DNA of 64,000 bases from Saprospirales bacterium (lineage in GTDB: Bacteria > Bacteroidota > Bacteroidia > Chitinophagales > Saprospiraceae), in the NCBI GenBank assembly GCA_016711045.1, contig JADJTT010000001.1:682001-746000 (forward strand). Reading direction: 5' to 3'. Position 1 is the first letter of the stretch; every line of letters starts with the position of its first letter. Both the position numbers and the translations under genes were made by a program. Shown piece by piece: positions 55,469 through 64,000 of the stretch. The notes beneath the pieces are model-generated. The model searched no databases, had not been told where the DNA came from, and worked only from the letters and a program-made list of their open reading frames with translations.

Positions 55469-56257
55469 ATGAATGACCACATCATCCTCGGCATTGATGT
55501 CGGTGGAACAGCAATCAAAGGAGCGCTCATCGACGTAGAGAAAGGCGAACAGGTTACGGAGCGATTGCGCTATCCTACTCCGCAACCGGCAGGCCCGGAA
55601 GCCATGGGGAAAGTGGTCCTTCAAATTGTAGAGGAATTTAAATGGCAGGGAAAACCCATCGGTTGTGGATTCCCTGCCATTGTTAAAAAGGGAGTAGCGC
55701 TTTCTGCGGCCAACATCGATAAATCCTGGATCGGCACTAGCGTGGAAGATGTTTTTGGCCGTGTGACCGGCTGTCCTGTCTATGCCATCAATGATGCCGA
55801 TGCAGCAGGATTGGGATCCGTTCATTTTGGCGATGGAAAAGACGTGGAAGGCACAATCATTCTTATCACTATTGGTTCTGGACTCGGCTCCGCACTATTT
55901 TACGATGGAAATCTGGTGCCCAATACCGAATTGGGCCACCTGTATCTGGGCGGGCGAATCGCCGAACACTACGCATCCGTATCTACCCGGGAGGCCAAAA
56001 ATCTATCCTGGAAAGATTGGGGCAAACGGTTCAATAAATATCTCCGGCACCTCGATCGCCTTTTTTCTCCAGACCTCTTTTTGCTCGGTGGTGGAGGCAG
56101 TAATAAATTCGACGAATATGCCGACCGGCTCAAGATCAAGATACCCGTCAAACCTGACCGCTTATTCAATCGGGCCGGACTGATCGGCGCAGCCTACTAT
56201 GCCCGACTTCAACTCCAACGAGAAGGCAATGAATACACGCTGGACAACCTTAGCTGA
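55469..56257 (+). CDS. ROK family sugar kinase, polyphosphate glucokinase-like
   Basis: The 262-residue kinase has the phosphate-binding motif LGIDVGGTAIKGALID, the catalytic Asp in AINDADAAGLG, and TIGSGLGSALFYDGNLVPNTELGH. The phrases VPNTELGHLYLGG, STREAKNLSWKDWGKRFNKYL and LFSPDLFLLGGGGS closely follow polyphosphate glucokinases (PpgK), rather than the zinc-binding ROK repressors or ATP glucokinases. It probably phosphorylates glucose with polyphosphate, ATP or both. It overlaps the start of the FAD oxidase gene by about 29 bases. Confidence 0.88.
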   Translation: MNDHIILGIDVGGTAIKGALIDVEKGEQVTERLRYPTPQPAGPEAMGKVVLQIVEEFKWQGKPIGCGFPAIVKKGVALSAANIDKSWIGTSVEDVFGRVTGCPVYAINDADAAGLGSVHFGDGKDVEGTIILITIGSGLGSALFYDGNLVPNTELGHLYLGGRIAEHYASVSTREAKNLSWKDWGKRFNKYLRHLDRLFSPDLFLLGGGGSNKFDEYADRLKIKIPVKPDRLFNRAGLIGAAYYARLQLQREGNEYTLDNLS

Positions 56258-58768
56258 ATCATTGGAAGGGGAGCTTTTGTTCGATGAGCTCTCCCGGGCT
56301 ATCTACGCCACGGACGCTTCCGTCTACCGCGAACAGCCTCTGGCCGTGGCCTTACCCGGGATCACGTACTGGAGATCCAGGCCGTTCTGAGTGATGGTTC
56401 ATTGGCGTATTTTAAGGAGGGAAAGCCGGATGAAAACCCGCTGGTAGTTGCGTTCCATCAACAAATAGAATCGCTTTGGAGCGACGAAAATATCCGGCTT
56501 AAAATCCGCGAAAACTACCCGAAATCGTCCATACACCGGCGCAACACCGGCTATGCACTGGACGTATTGCTGGATAAATGGGAAACGGGCTCCCTCTGCC
56601 CGTTGTTGTGTGGCTCGGAGGGCACGCTTGCTTTTTTTACCGAAATAAAATTACACCTGGAGCCGCTGCCTCCTGCGGCAGAAGTACTGGTCTGTGCGCA
56701 TTTCACCACCGTAGATGAAGCGCTCCAGGCCGTACTCGCCGCTATGCAGCACAAGCTGTATGCCTGCGAGTTGATGGACAAAACTATTCTCGACTGTACA
56801 CGGGAAAACCGGGAACAGCGGAAGAATCGCTTTTTCCTCGAAGGAGACCCCGGCGCCATCCTGATGCTGGAAGTGCGTGCCAACAAAAAGGAAGACGCTG
56901 AAAAAGCCGCCGATGCGCTCATCCAATCCCTTCAGCAAAAGGAATTGGGCTATGCATTTCCAAAAGTTTACCCACCCGAAACCAACCGGGTGTGGGACCT
57001 TCGAAAGGCGGGACTAGGTGTGCTCTCCCATTTGCCCGACCAAAAAAAGGGGGTTACCTGCATTGAAGATACAGCCGTTGCTCTGGAGGACCTCCCGGCC
57101 TATATCGCTGAGTTCAGGACCCTCCTGGCGGAGCGCTTTGGCCAGCAATCGGTGTACCACGCCCATGCCGGCGCAGGCGAGCTCCACCTCCGGCCTCTAC
57201 TCAACTTGCGCGATCCAGCCGATTTTCAACAATTTCGCGCTATTTGTGAGACTTCTGCCCAGTTGGTTAAAAAGTATCGCGGCTCGCTGAGCGGCGAGCA
57301 TGGCGATGGGCGGGTGCGCGCGGAATTCATTCCCCAGGTGCTGGGCGAAGCCAACTACCAATTGCTGCGCACCATCAAATCCCGGTGGGATCCCAAAAAT
57401 ATCTTTAATCCCGGTAAGATCGTCGACCCATTGCCCCTTGACAGCCATTTGCGGTATTCGCCCGAGCAGCCGCTCCGGCAATTGGACACGCAATTTGACT
57501 TTTCGGCTACCGATGGCATGCTGGGCGCTATAGAAAAATGCAATGGCTCAGGCGATTGCCGAAAACTCGCGACCAGCGGAGGTACCATGTGCCCCAGCTA
57601 CATGGCTACTCAGCAGGAAGTCGACAGTACCCGCGCCCGCGCCAATGCCCTGCGCGAATTTCTGAACCAGGAAGGCGAAATGCCATTCGACCACGCAGCG
57701 CTGCACGAGGTGCTCGATCGATGCCTATCGTGCAAGGGGTGTGCAGCCGAGTGCCCTTCCAATGTGGATATGGCGACCCTGAAGGCAGAATTTCAGTACC
57801 AATACCAAAAAATCCATGGCGTGTCCTGGCGGAATCGCCTTTTTGGACATATCGACCAACTCTATAAGGCCGCGGCGATCCTGCCTGCATGGAGCAATAT
57901 CGCTCTTCAGGCGCCTGGATTGAGCACCCTGATAAAGAAAACCCTGGGTATTGCTCCTGCCCGTTCCCTGCCTCCTATTAGCACGCAAAATATCCGCTCC
58001 TGGTACCAGCGCAGGCCTCACCTCCCGGTAGCAAAAAAGACGGTCTTTTTATTTATCGATGAGTTTACCCGCCACCTCGATGCGGAAGTCGGTATCCAGG
58101 CTATTCAGTTATTGCAGGCGCTAGGCTATGCCGTAAATTGGGTCGAACACCCTCCCAGCGGACGAGCTTGTTTCTCCAAAGGACTCCTGGATCGCGCGCG
58201 CCAGCTGGCTGAAGAGAATGTGCAACTGTTTTCGCCCCTGGTATCCGATTCCTCCCCTCTTTTAGGGATTGAGCCTTCGGGTATTTTAAGCTTCCGGGAT
58301 GAATATCCAAAAATTGTTTCCCCGCACCTCCGGGAAGATGCCCGAAGGCTGGCTTCCCATGCACTGACCATCGAAGAATTCCTCTCCCGCGAATTTCAGG
58401 CAGGCTATATCGACCCCACGCTTTTTCACCAGGACGCGCGACAGATAGTCCTGCATGGACATTGCCACCAGAAGGCTTTGTCTGCGGTGGAAGACACGAT
58501 CTGGATGCTGAGTATTCCTGAAAATTATTCCGTGGAAGCCCTGCCCACGGGGTGCTGCGGCATGGCCGGTTCCTTTGGCTACGAAAAGGAACACTACGAG
58601 CTCAGTATGCAGATCGGTGAACTGGTTTTATTCCCGGCTGTGCGGAAAGCTTCTTCCGAAACTATCCTCGCTGCCCCCGGCACCAGTTGCCGGCACCAGA
58701 TTCTGGATGGAACAGGCAGGAAGGCCCTCCACCCGGTCAGTATCCTTTTTCAGGCATTAAAGAAATGA
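56229..58768 (+). pseudogene. FAD-linked oxidase / Fe-S fusion (D-lactate dehydrogenase or GlcD-GlcF type) lacking most of its FAD-binding domain
   Basis: The N-terminus (ATG 56229, MNTRWTTLAESLEGELLFDEL...YREQPLAVALP) breaks near 56357 and the frame changes. Reading resumes at RDHVLEIQAVLSDGSLAYF. In family members about 110-120 residues lie between these points, including the PCMH FAD-binding core (AGTS and GGM motifs). The rest is intact: FAD-oxidase C-terminal domain, ferredoxin-like Cys motifs (CNGSGDCRKLATSGGTMCPSY and CLSCKGCAAECP) and CCG domains (GHCHQKAL, GCCGMAGSFGYEKEH). The junction TACCCGGGAT fits both sides, so a short-homology deletion or an assembly collapse is possible. As written the protein could not bind FAD. 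Confidence 0.85.
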
Positions 58769-58797
58769 GGAATGATGCCCACGCCAATGGCGGGGCA

Positions 58798-58830
58798 AAA
58801 CCTCCCGGCAGTTTCCTGCACGGGAGGTTT
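58798..58830. terminator. Hairpin between convergent genes
   Basis: A 10-bp perfect stem (58798-58807 with 58821-58830) contains a smaller GCAG/CTGC stem in its loop. It lies between the oxidase and the T9SS protein, which converge here. No strong T-run follows on either strand. Confidence 0.6.
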
Positions 58831-58869
58831 GGACTCACTTGGTATTTGGAGTGGATTGGAGCCTGCTTT

Positions 58870-61800
58870 TTACTCCAATGCGATCATTTTCCTGACCGCG
58901 ACGTGAGTCGGGGTTTCCAGTTTGTAATACAATACGCCGGAAACCATTAATTGTCCTAGCTGTACTTCATTATATCCTTTGGCAAAAGCGCCTTCTATTA
59001 CTTTCAAGACTTTCCCGGACGCATCCCAAACCGTCAGGCGTGCCGTGGTGGCTTCCGGTAGTTCAAAAGCAATCTGCGTGCTTTGGCGGAAGGGGTTGGG
59101 TCTGTTTTGATATAGGGCAAAACCCTCCTCCTGGGCAGCAGCAGTTCCTTCAAATAAGAGGCGCACATCGAGCAATTCTTCCTCGCCATTGTACGCTTCT
59201 TTTGGTGTAAAATGCGAGGAAATACGCAGCCAATCGCTCAATTTGCCGTCCTGCAAGGCACGGCCGTGGAGCTGAAAGAGGGCTGTTTGTTCATCCAGAA
59301 CGGTCGGCTCTATAGAGAGCCAGTTAGTGGTGATAGCCCCCTGGTCGACCAGGCTCCAGCCAAAGTTATCCTCAGGGACCAGGCCCGGGGTCATCCCCTC
59401 CCATTCAATAGCCTCCGTCGGAAAATCGAGTGTGAACTGGTAGCCCAATAAGGTAGCCTTTCGCATCCGGAATGTGGCGGTAAAAGGCTCTCCTGCTTTT
59501 AACTCCTGTTCATCGGTTACAAATTCCAGGGCGCCGGCATAATTGCGATCCTGCACATCTCCCTGATAGCTGCCACTGGCGGAGAGATTGACATCCCCGA
59601 CTTTTACGGCGACAAAATCGGTGTAGAGCTCGTCGACCGCGAGGTTATTGAAGCTGATCACCTCCGGGAAAGTTCCCTGCCAGGGATTTTGCGGGTTCGG
59701 GAACACGTAGTCCATATCTACAAAACGCCAGGAGGTATTGCTCGGGAAACCCTGGATCAGGAAAAGAATGATCTTCTGGATCACGACGAGGTCTATGGTC
59801 GTCACCGCTCCGCTTTTATTGGCATCTGCCGCAATGATCTTGTAAGGAGAATCCAGCAGCTGAATAGCCAGAATATGCTTCTTAATAATGATCATATCGA
59901 GCGTGGTAACTCCATTTGAAGGAAAGGTATTGAGGAAAGGAACGACCGTATAATCATTCTCAGCAGGCAAATTGAAGCTATAGGCGCCCGCAAAGCTGGT
60001 AGCCATGCTGGCCAATCCGCCATTCACCTCTACCATCACATTCGATACCGGGTTGCCGTTTTCCTGTTCGACTACACCTGCTACGGTAACGGACTGTACC
60101 TGGGCACAGACATTCATGTTGTCCTGTACCTCAATAAAAGTTGAACAAAAATCCTGATTGCCACTTGCATCGGTCACCCACATTTCGACAGGTTGTTCGC
60201 CCAACTCATCGCATGTGTACCAAACAATGGTGTCGGTAACATCGGAAGAGAAGGAAAATTGGAGTCCACCTGAACAGTTGTCGGAGCTTCCTTCGTCCAA
60301 CAGTTCAGCAGCGACACCGACCATCCCGGTTTGCATAATCCCTACGACCAATCCATTATCACAAAGAGCCTTCGGATTTAAGCAATCTTCCACCACAATA
60401 GTGATTGCATCGTAACTGGTGTTGTTGCACCCGTCTGATACCGCGTATTCGGCTGTATACGTGCCCGGAGGCACGTTGAGGTAGGGTCCAAATCCACTTC
60501 CGTTGGGAAGATTGGTCGTCACTTCGATCGTGATGTCATCTGAACAATCCTCTACGAGTGGAATGAGCAGGTTGATGTTGGTGTTGCAATCATTTTCAAG
60601 GATACAAACATCCATATCCTGCACTTCAAAGATGGGCGCTTCATTATCTACCACCATAATGGTCTGGTTGAACACGATAAAGCCATCCGGTCCGCTACCA
60701 TTGTTCACTCCATCTTTAAAGGTTCGGCTGTCCTTATCTCCATCTCCGTCAAAATCCTGATTGGCCTGCACTTCTGATTTCTCCACAAACGCGTTGTAGC
60801 CATAGTCGTCGTACAGGCACCAATTGATCACCGTCCAGGTGCGCACAATCATATAACAAGACCCATTTGACACGGTGAACAACTGGTCATCAAACGAGGT
60901 GCCTACCAATTCGCAGTCGTCAAAGAAGATTGCCGGCTCGCCAAATGGAGGCAGCTGCCCGCCCGAGCAATTGGCCGTTATATTAGCAGGGAATTGCACG
61001 ACCCAGTTCGAAACATGCACAACCGTGATGACCTGGGTGCAATTAGCCGGGGTGTTGTTGTATGGATCCTCCGCCGTCCAATGACGGGTGATGGTACCTT
61101 CTGTGCAGTTGTTGATGTTGATCGTCACTTCCTGCGTCACTTCCAACCCGCAATTGTCGTAAAACAGGGGCGTGCCATAGTCGTCTAACACACTATTATC
61201 TCCTTGTTGTAGTCCCGCAGCCAGTTCCGTTTGGTAGGTCTCGCATGTAATGGTCTGGTTGGAGGGACAAGAAACCACGAAGGGAGAGAGTTTGTCTTCT
61301 ACATTCACAGACACCATGCACTCATTGAAATTGCCAAAACAATCAAATACCCGAAGGACTACCATCACCGGATCCGGACCAATATCGTTGCAGCAGAAGG
61401 TAACGGTCGGTCCAAAAGTCGTATTGCTTGGAATCCCGCACGCATCCTCCATGCGCCGTACCTGGAAGTAGTCCAGGCAGCAATTATCCAAACTGCCATC
61501 ATCAAAAACGGTAGCGCCGACGACTGCTTTCCCATCCGAAGAAAGGGTTACACTTGTAATCTCATCACAGATCGCCACCGGAGAAATGTTGTCGAATACC
61601 GTCACCTGTACAACCAATTCCTGGATGTTATTGCATGCATCGGTAGCCTGATAGATTATATTATGGGTGCCGATAGGCAGACCAGGCGCCGGAATGAAGC
61701 CACCTTGTGCGCCATTCTGTCCATTTACATAGACGGCCTCCCCAACCGGCGTAAAGATCTGTACTGTCCATGCATTGCAATTATCGGTCACCACAGGAGG

Positions 61801-64000
61801 CAATAACAACCCTTGCGAAGTACAAGGCTGCGTACCATTGCCCGGAATCGCCGCATTCACACTAAATGGCGGGCGAATAATCGTCGGAGGAGTCTGGTCC
61901 ATGATCGTAATGATCTGGACATTATCTTCTCCCGCATTGTTCGTCGTGATCACCAGGCCTGAACACCAGTCGATGACCGTCCAGGTACGCACGATCTTAA
62001 AGGTGCTGCCGCAACTGCTCAACGTCTGATCGGCATGCGTGTAGTTGTATTGGCAATAGGTTCCATCCAATCCCTCCGGCTTACCGGACCCCGTGTTGTT
62101 CAACACCGCAGGATTGCTGATGGAGCTGGCATTGATCGTACTGATACCCGATTGAAGCGCCAAGACTGCGGGATGCAGCGAGACGGCCTCGAGGATATCC
62201 GGATACAAATTGTATTGGGTGCAATCCCAAATGATATCATTGGGAAAATCTACGTCATCCGGACGAATGATCTCCACCACCTGGGTACAAGGAGCAGAAT
62301 CGTTTCCATGGGTATCTGTGGCAACCCATACCCGGTGCAAGACCACCGTATTATCGTCACAAGGATCAGAATCTACGAAAATTTCTTCGATTAGCGAATA
62401 CGCCACAGAAGTGCAGTTGTCGTATGCTGAAGGCGGGGGTATGCTGCTCAACTGCCCCGAACAAGCAATTTGAACAGGTTCAGTGGGGCAGTCGAAGGAC
62501 GGAGGCAGATTGTCTTCCAAAATAACCATGCCCCAGCATGAATTCCCGCTCGGCAGGTGTTTAATGGTCACGGTTAAGGTTTGTCCGATGTATGAGCCAG
62601 GTACCGGGTTCGGCAATACATTGATATTTTTCTTCACCGTCACGGAATAGTCGTCATAGCATAGATAGGTCCCCTCCAGGATCATATCCGGTGTAATGAG
62701 GGCCTCGCAATTCCCATCAACTCCCACTGTTATCAGATCATTACAAGCCAGGGTAGATGGCGTTTGCAACACCTGTACCATTTGGCTGGTCGAAGACACA
62801 CAACCTGGATCAGCAGGATCGCCAGGAGCTGCCGTACCGGCATCTACCGTATATTCAACCAGGTAGTTGCCTACTCCCAGGTCGAAAGGATCAAACACTG
62901 TTGCCGGATCCCCATCGATGGTGAATCCCTCTGATTCCAGCGCTACCCCTCCCACATCGCCTTCCAGCGTAATCGGATCGGAATAGATACAGAAAGGACC
63001 GTCAAGCCCGATGATCTGCGGATCGGGGTAGTAACATACATTTGAAAGCGACAATAACAATCCGGGCCAGGAAGGACTGGCTACCTGAATGGAGTAGCCT
63101 ACGCCATCCAGGTGGATACCTACCAGGGTATAAATCGACTGGCCACCTCCGAGGCTGTGCTCCACGAGTGGGGTGCCGGCCGGGTAGGGTAGCATAGTAT
63201 TGGGATTCAACAACGTAGTCGTCGCTACTGTCCATATCTGGCCAGGACCGGTAGGACCGACCACGACTTCTTCTTCAAACTGGCCATTGCCCAGACAGGT
63301 GCAGGGGTCAGAAACCGTAGGACCTCCGTAATACGAAATCCCCGGTTCCGGGCAGATAAAGGAAGCCACCACATTGACATAAGCGGTACAAGATGCTGTA
63401 TTTTCGAACAAGTCCATTACTGTCAACACTGCCGGAAAAACGCCTACTTCCTCGCAACTAAAGAGTGCCGGATTTACGGAGTAGGAAGCGATGCCGCAGT
63501 TGTCACTGGATCCGTTATTTACATCAAATGGGGTGATAGTCACTTCCCCATTCACGCTGAGATTAACGGTGATATTTTTACAAAGCGCCACTGGAGCAAT
63601 GTTGTCGTCAATCGTGATAAATTGAGCATGTGTGGTGCTATTGCCTGCACAATCTGTGGCCACCCAGGTATTGGTCACCACACCCGGATTGGGATAGGAA
63701 AGCGGCAATCCCGTCTGGGTAAATACCACGTTGATGGCTCCTCCGCAATTGTCGGAAGCGGTGACGCCTTGTGCACCGGGAATATCCGCTGCGCAGGCCA
63801 CGGTCAAATTGGCGGGTTGGGCCGATAACACCGGTGCGGTATTATCGTCAATGGTTACGATTTGCATCCAGGTAGCTGTGTTACCGGCACAATCGGTAGC
63901 TGTCCATGTATTGGTCACCAAGCCCTGGCCTGCACAGGGCGGGATAGGGCTTTGCGAATAGGCCACAGAAACCGGTCCTCCGCAATTATCAATACCTGTG
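58870..64000 (-). CDS. Giant T9SS-exported HYR-repeat surface protein, C-terminal 1,709 residues (gene runs off the right edge)
   Basis: The frame is open from the right edge through 58870; a GTG at 63966 is internal, since TGIDNCGGPVS precedes it. Many HYR-type repeats carry paired motifs such as NTWVATDCAGN, DNIAPVALC and DNCG, typical of Saprospiria adhesins. Near the end are a carboxypeptidase-regulatory-like domain (SNVMVEVNGGLASM), a dockerin-like pair (AADANKSGAVTTIDLVVIQK and VKVGDVNLSASG) and a cohesin-like beta domain (LLGYQFTLDFPTEAIEWEG). The last 80 residues are a type A T9SS sorting domain (NRPNPFRQSTQIAFEL, LTVWDASGKVLKVIEG, VAVRKMIALE). It is probably attached to the cell surface or matrix. 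Confidence 0.95.
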   Translation of the reverse strand, partial: TGIDNCGGPVSVAYSQSPIPPCAGQGLVTNTWTATDCAGNTATWMQIVTIDDNTAPVLSAQPANLTVACAADIPGAQGVTASDNCGGAINVVFTQTGLPLSYPNPGVVTNTWVATDCAGNSTTHAQFITIDDNIAPVALCKNITVNLSVNGEVTITPFDVNNGSSDNCGIASYSVNPALFSCEEVGVFPAVLTVMDLFENTASCTAYVNVVASFICPEPGISYYGGPTVSDPCTCLGNGQFEEEVVVGPTGPGQIWTVATTTLLNPNTMLPYPAGTPLVEHSLGGGQSIYTLVGIHLDGVGYSIQVASPSWPGLLLSLSNVCYYPDPQIIGLDGPFCIYSDPITLEGDVGGVALESEGFTIDGDPATVFDPFDLGVGNYLVEYTVDAGTAAPGDPADPGCVSSTSQMVQVLQTPSTLACNDLITVGVDGNCEALITPDMILEGTYLCYDDYSVTVKKNINVLPNPVPGSYIGQTLTVTIKHLPSGNSCWGMVILEDNLPPSFDCPTEPVQIACSGQLSSIPPPSAYDNCTSVAYSLIEEIFVDSDPCDDNTVVLHRVWVATDTHGNDSAPCTQVVEIIRPDDVDFPNDIIWDCTQYNLYPDILEAVSLHPAVLALQSGISTINASSISNPAVLNNTGSGKPEGLDGTYCQYNYTHADQTLSSCGSTFKIVRTWTVIDWCSGLVITTNNAGEDNVQIITIMDQTPPTIIRPPFSVNAAIPGNGTQPCTSQGLLLPPVVTDNCNAWTVQIFTPVGEAVYVNGQNGAQGGFIPAPGLPIGTHNIIYQATDACNNIQELVVQVTVFDNISPVAICDEITSVTLSSDGKAVVGATVFDDGSLDNCCLDYFQVRRMEDACGIPSNTTFGPTVTFCCNDIGPDPVMVVLRVFDCFGNFNECMVSVNVEDKLSPFVVSCPSNQTITCETYQTELAAGLQQGDNSVLDDYGTPLFYDNCGLEVTQEVTININNCTEGTITRHWTAEDPYNNTPANCTQVITVVHVSNWVVQFPANITANCSGGQLPPFGEPAIFFDDCELVGTSFDDQLFTVSNGSCYMIVRTWTVINWCLYDDYGYNAFVEKSEVQANQDFDGDGDKDSRTFKDGVNNGSGPDGFIVFNQTIMVVDNEAPIFEVQDMDVCILENDCNTNINLLIPLVEDCSDDITIEVTTNLPNGSGFGPYLNVPPGTYTAEYAVSDGCNNTSYDAITIVVEDCLNPKALCDNGLVVGIMQTGMVGVAAELLDEGSSDNCSGGLQFSFSSDVTDTIVWYTCDELGEQPVEMWVTDASGNQDFCSTFIEVQDNMNVCAQVQSVTVAGVVEQENGNPVSNVMVEVNGGLASMATSFAGAYSFNLPAENDYTVVPFLNTFPSNGVTTLDMIIIKKHILAIQLLDSPYKIIAADANKSGAVTTIDLVVIQKIILFLIQGFPSNTSWRFVDMDYVFPNPQNPWQGTFPEVISFNNLAVDELYTDFVAVKVGDVNLSASGSYQGDVQDRNYAGALEFVTDEQELKAGEPFTATFRMRKATLLGYQFTLDFPTEAIEWEGMTPGLVPEDNFGWSLVDQGAITTNWLSIEPTVLDEQTALFQLHGRALQDGKLSDWLRISSHFTPKEAYNGEEELLDVRLLFEGTAAAQEEGFALYQNRPNPFRQSTQIAFELPEATTARLTVWDASGKVLKVIEGAFAKGYNEVQLGQLMVSGVLYYKLETPTHVAVRKMIALE

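Noticed and set aside
63966..63966. GTG at 63966 as the start of the right-edge gene
   Set aside because: The frame continues upstream with repeat-like sequence (TGIDNCGGPVS), so the gene extends beyond the window.

Overview
The window looks like a chromosomal segment from a marine-type Bacteroidota, most likely of the Saprospiria (Lewinella/Haliscomenobacter-like). This rests on several signs. Type IX secretion (T9SS) sorting domains end several secreted proteins. Huge HYR-rich surface proteins sit at both edges. Upstream regions carry the Bacteroidota -7 promoter element TAnnTTTG. The content includes DUF5916, a bacterial geranylgeranylglyceryl-phosphate synthase and PKD-bearing lipoproteins. 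Genes are packed on both strands. I see no gene-free stretch above about 300 bp, no tRNA or rRNA gene, no IS element, no prophage and no CRISPR array.

Layout. 1-2230 holds the N-terminal part of a secreted HYR-type protein (minus strand). 2476-10780 has an alpha-helical unknown, an MtfA-type peptidase, an OmpA-like protein, RNase HII, a metallo-beta-lactamase-fold hydrolase and a 1168-residue TolB-propeller/beta-barrel protein. 10800-14999 has a T9SS subtilisin, dnaB and rluB. 15015-19492 (minus) has a GtrA / membrane glycosyltransferase / TolC-type operon, a deoxyribonucleotidase and a small alpha/beta-barrel protein. 19785-28886 has a SPOR/peptidoglycan-binding protein, a lipoprotein, a GCS2-CBS fusion, a small T9SS protein, rsgA, a GGGP synthase and aspS. 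28993-37076 has a TetR regulator, a DUF5916 protein, a 1343-residue soluble-adenylyl-cyclase-like protein and an SdiA-regulated-type lipoprotein. 37210-48881 has 2-oxoglutarate dehydrogenase E2, an HD protein, HtrA, ComF, a NatAB-type ABC exporter, a lipid kinase, ACMSD, trhO and a TMTC-like TPR glycosyltransferase. 48895-58768 has a GH3-serine hydrolase fusion, a LolC/E permease, a small unknown, two PKD-cyclophilin lipoproteins, a polyphosphate glucokinase-like kinase and a broken FAD/Fe-S oxidase. 58870-64000 (minus) is the C-terminal part of another giant T9SS protein.

Most genes are ordinary housekeeping or envelope functions. Recurring themes are surface secretion (T9SS cargo, beta-barrel proteins, TolC), periplasmic lipoproteins, and membrane glycosyltransferases that could modify surface glycans.

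Three things stand out. First, two long intergenic palindromes (19542-19602 and 54438-54488) share a core and differ by paired, compensatory changes. The second overlaps another hairpin, so the two cannot form together. Second, a class of intergenic element is built from tandem 7-bp (once 9-bp) units with an inverted copy opposite; the unit sequence differs at every site. Third, five otherwise intact genes carry six single-base frame breaks, all in or beside short base runs, and one oxidase lacks most of its FAD-binding domain. The frame breaks look more like consensus errors than real decay, but this needs read-level checking. The cyclase is notable because its two catalytic domains split one active site exactly as in animal soluble adenylyl cyclase.
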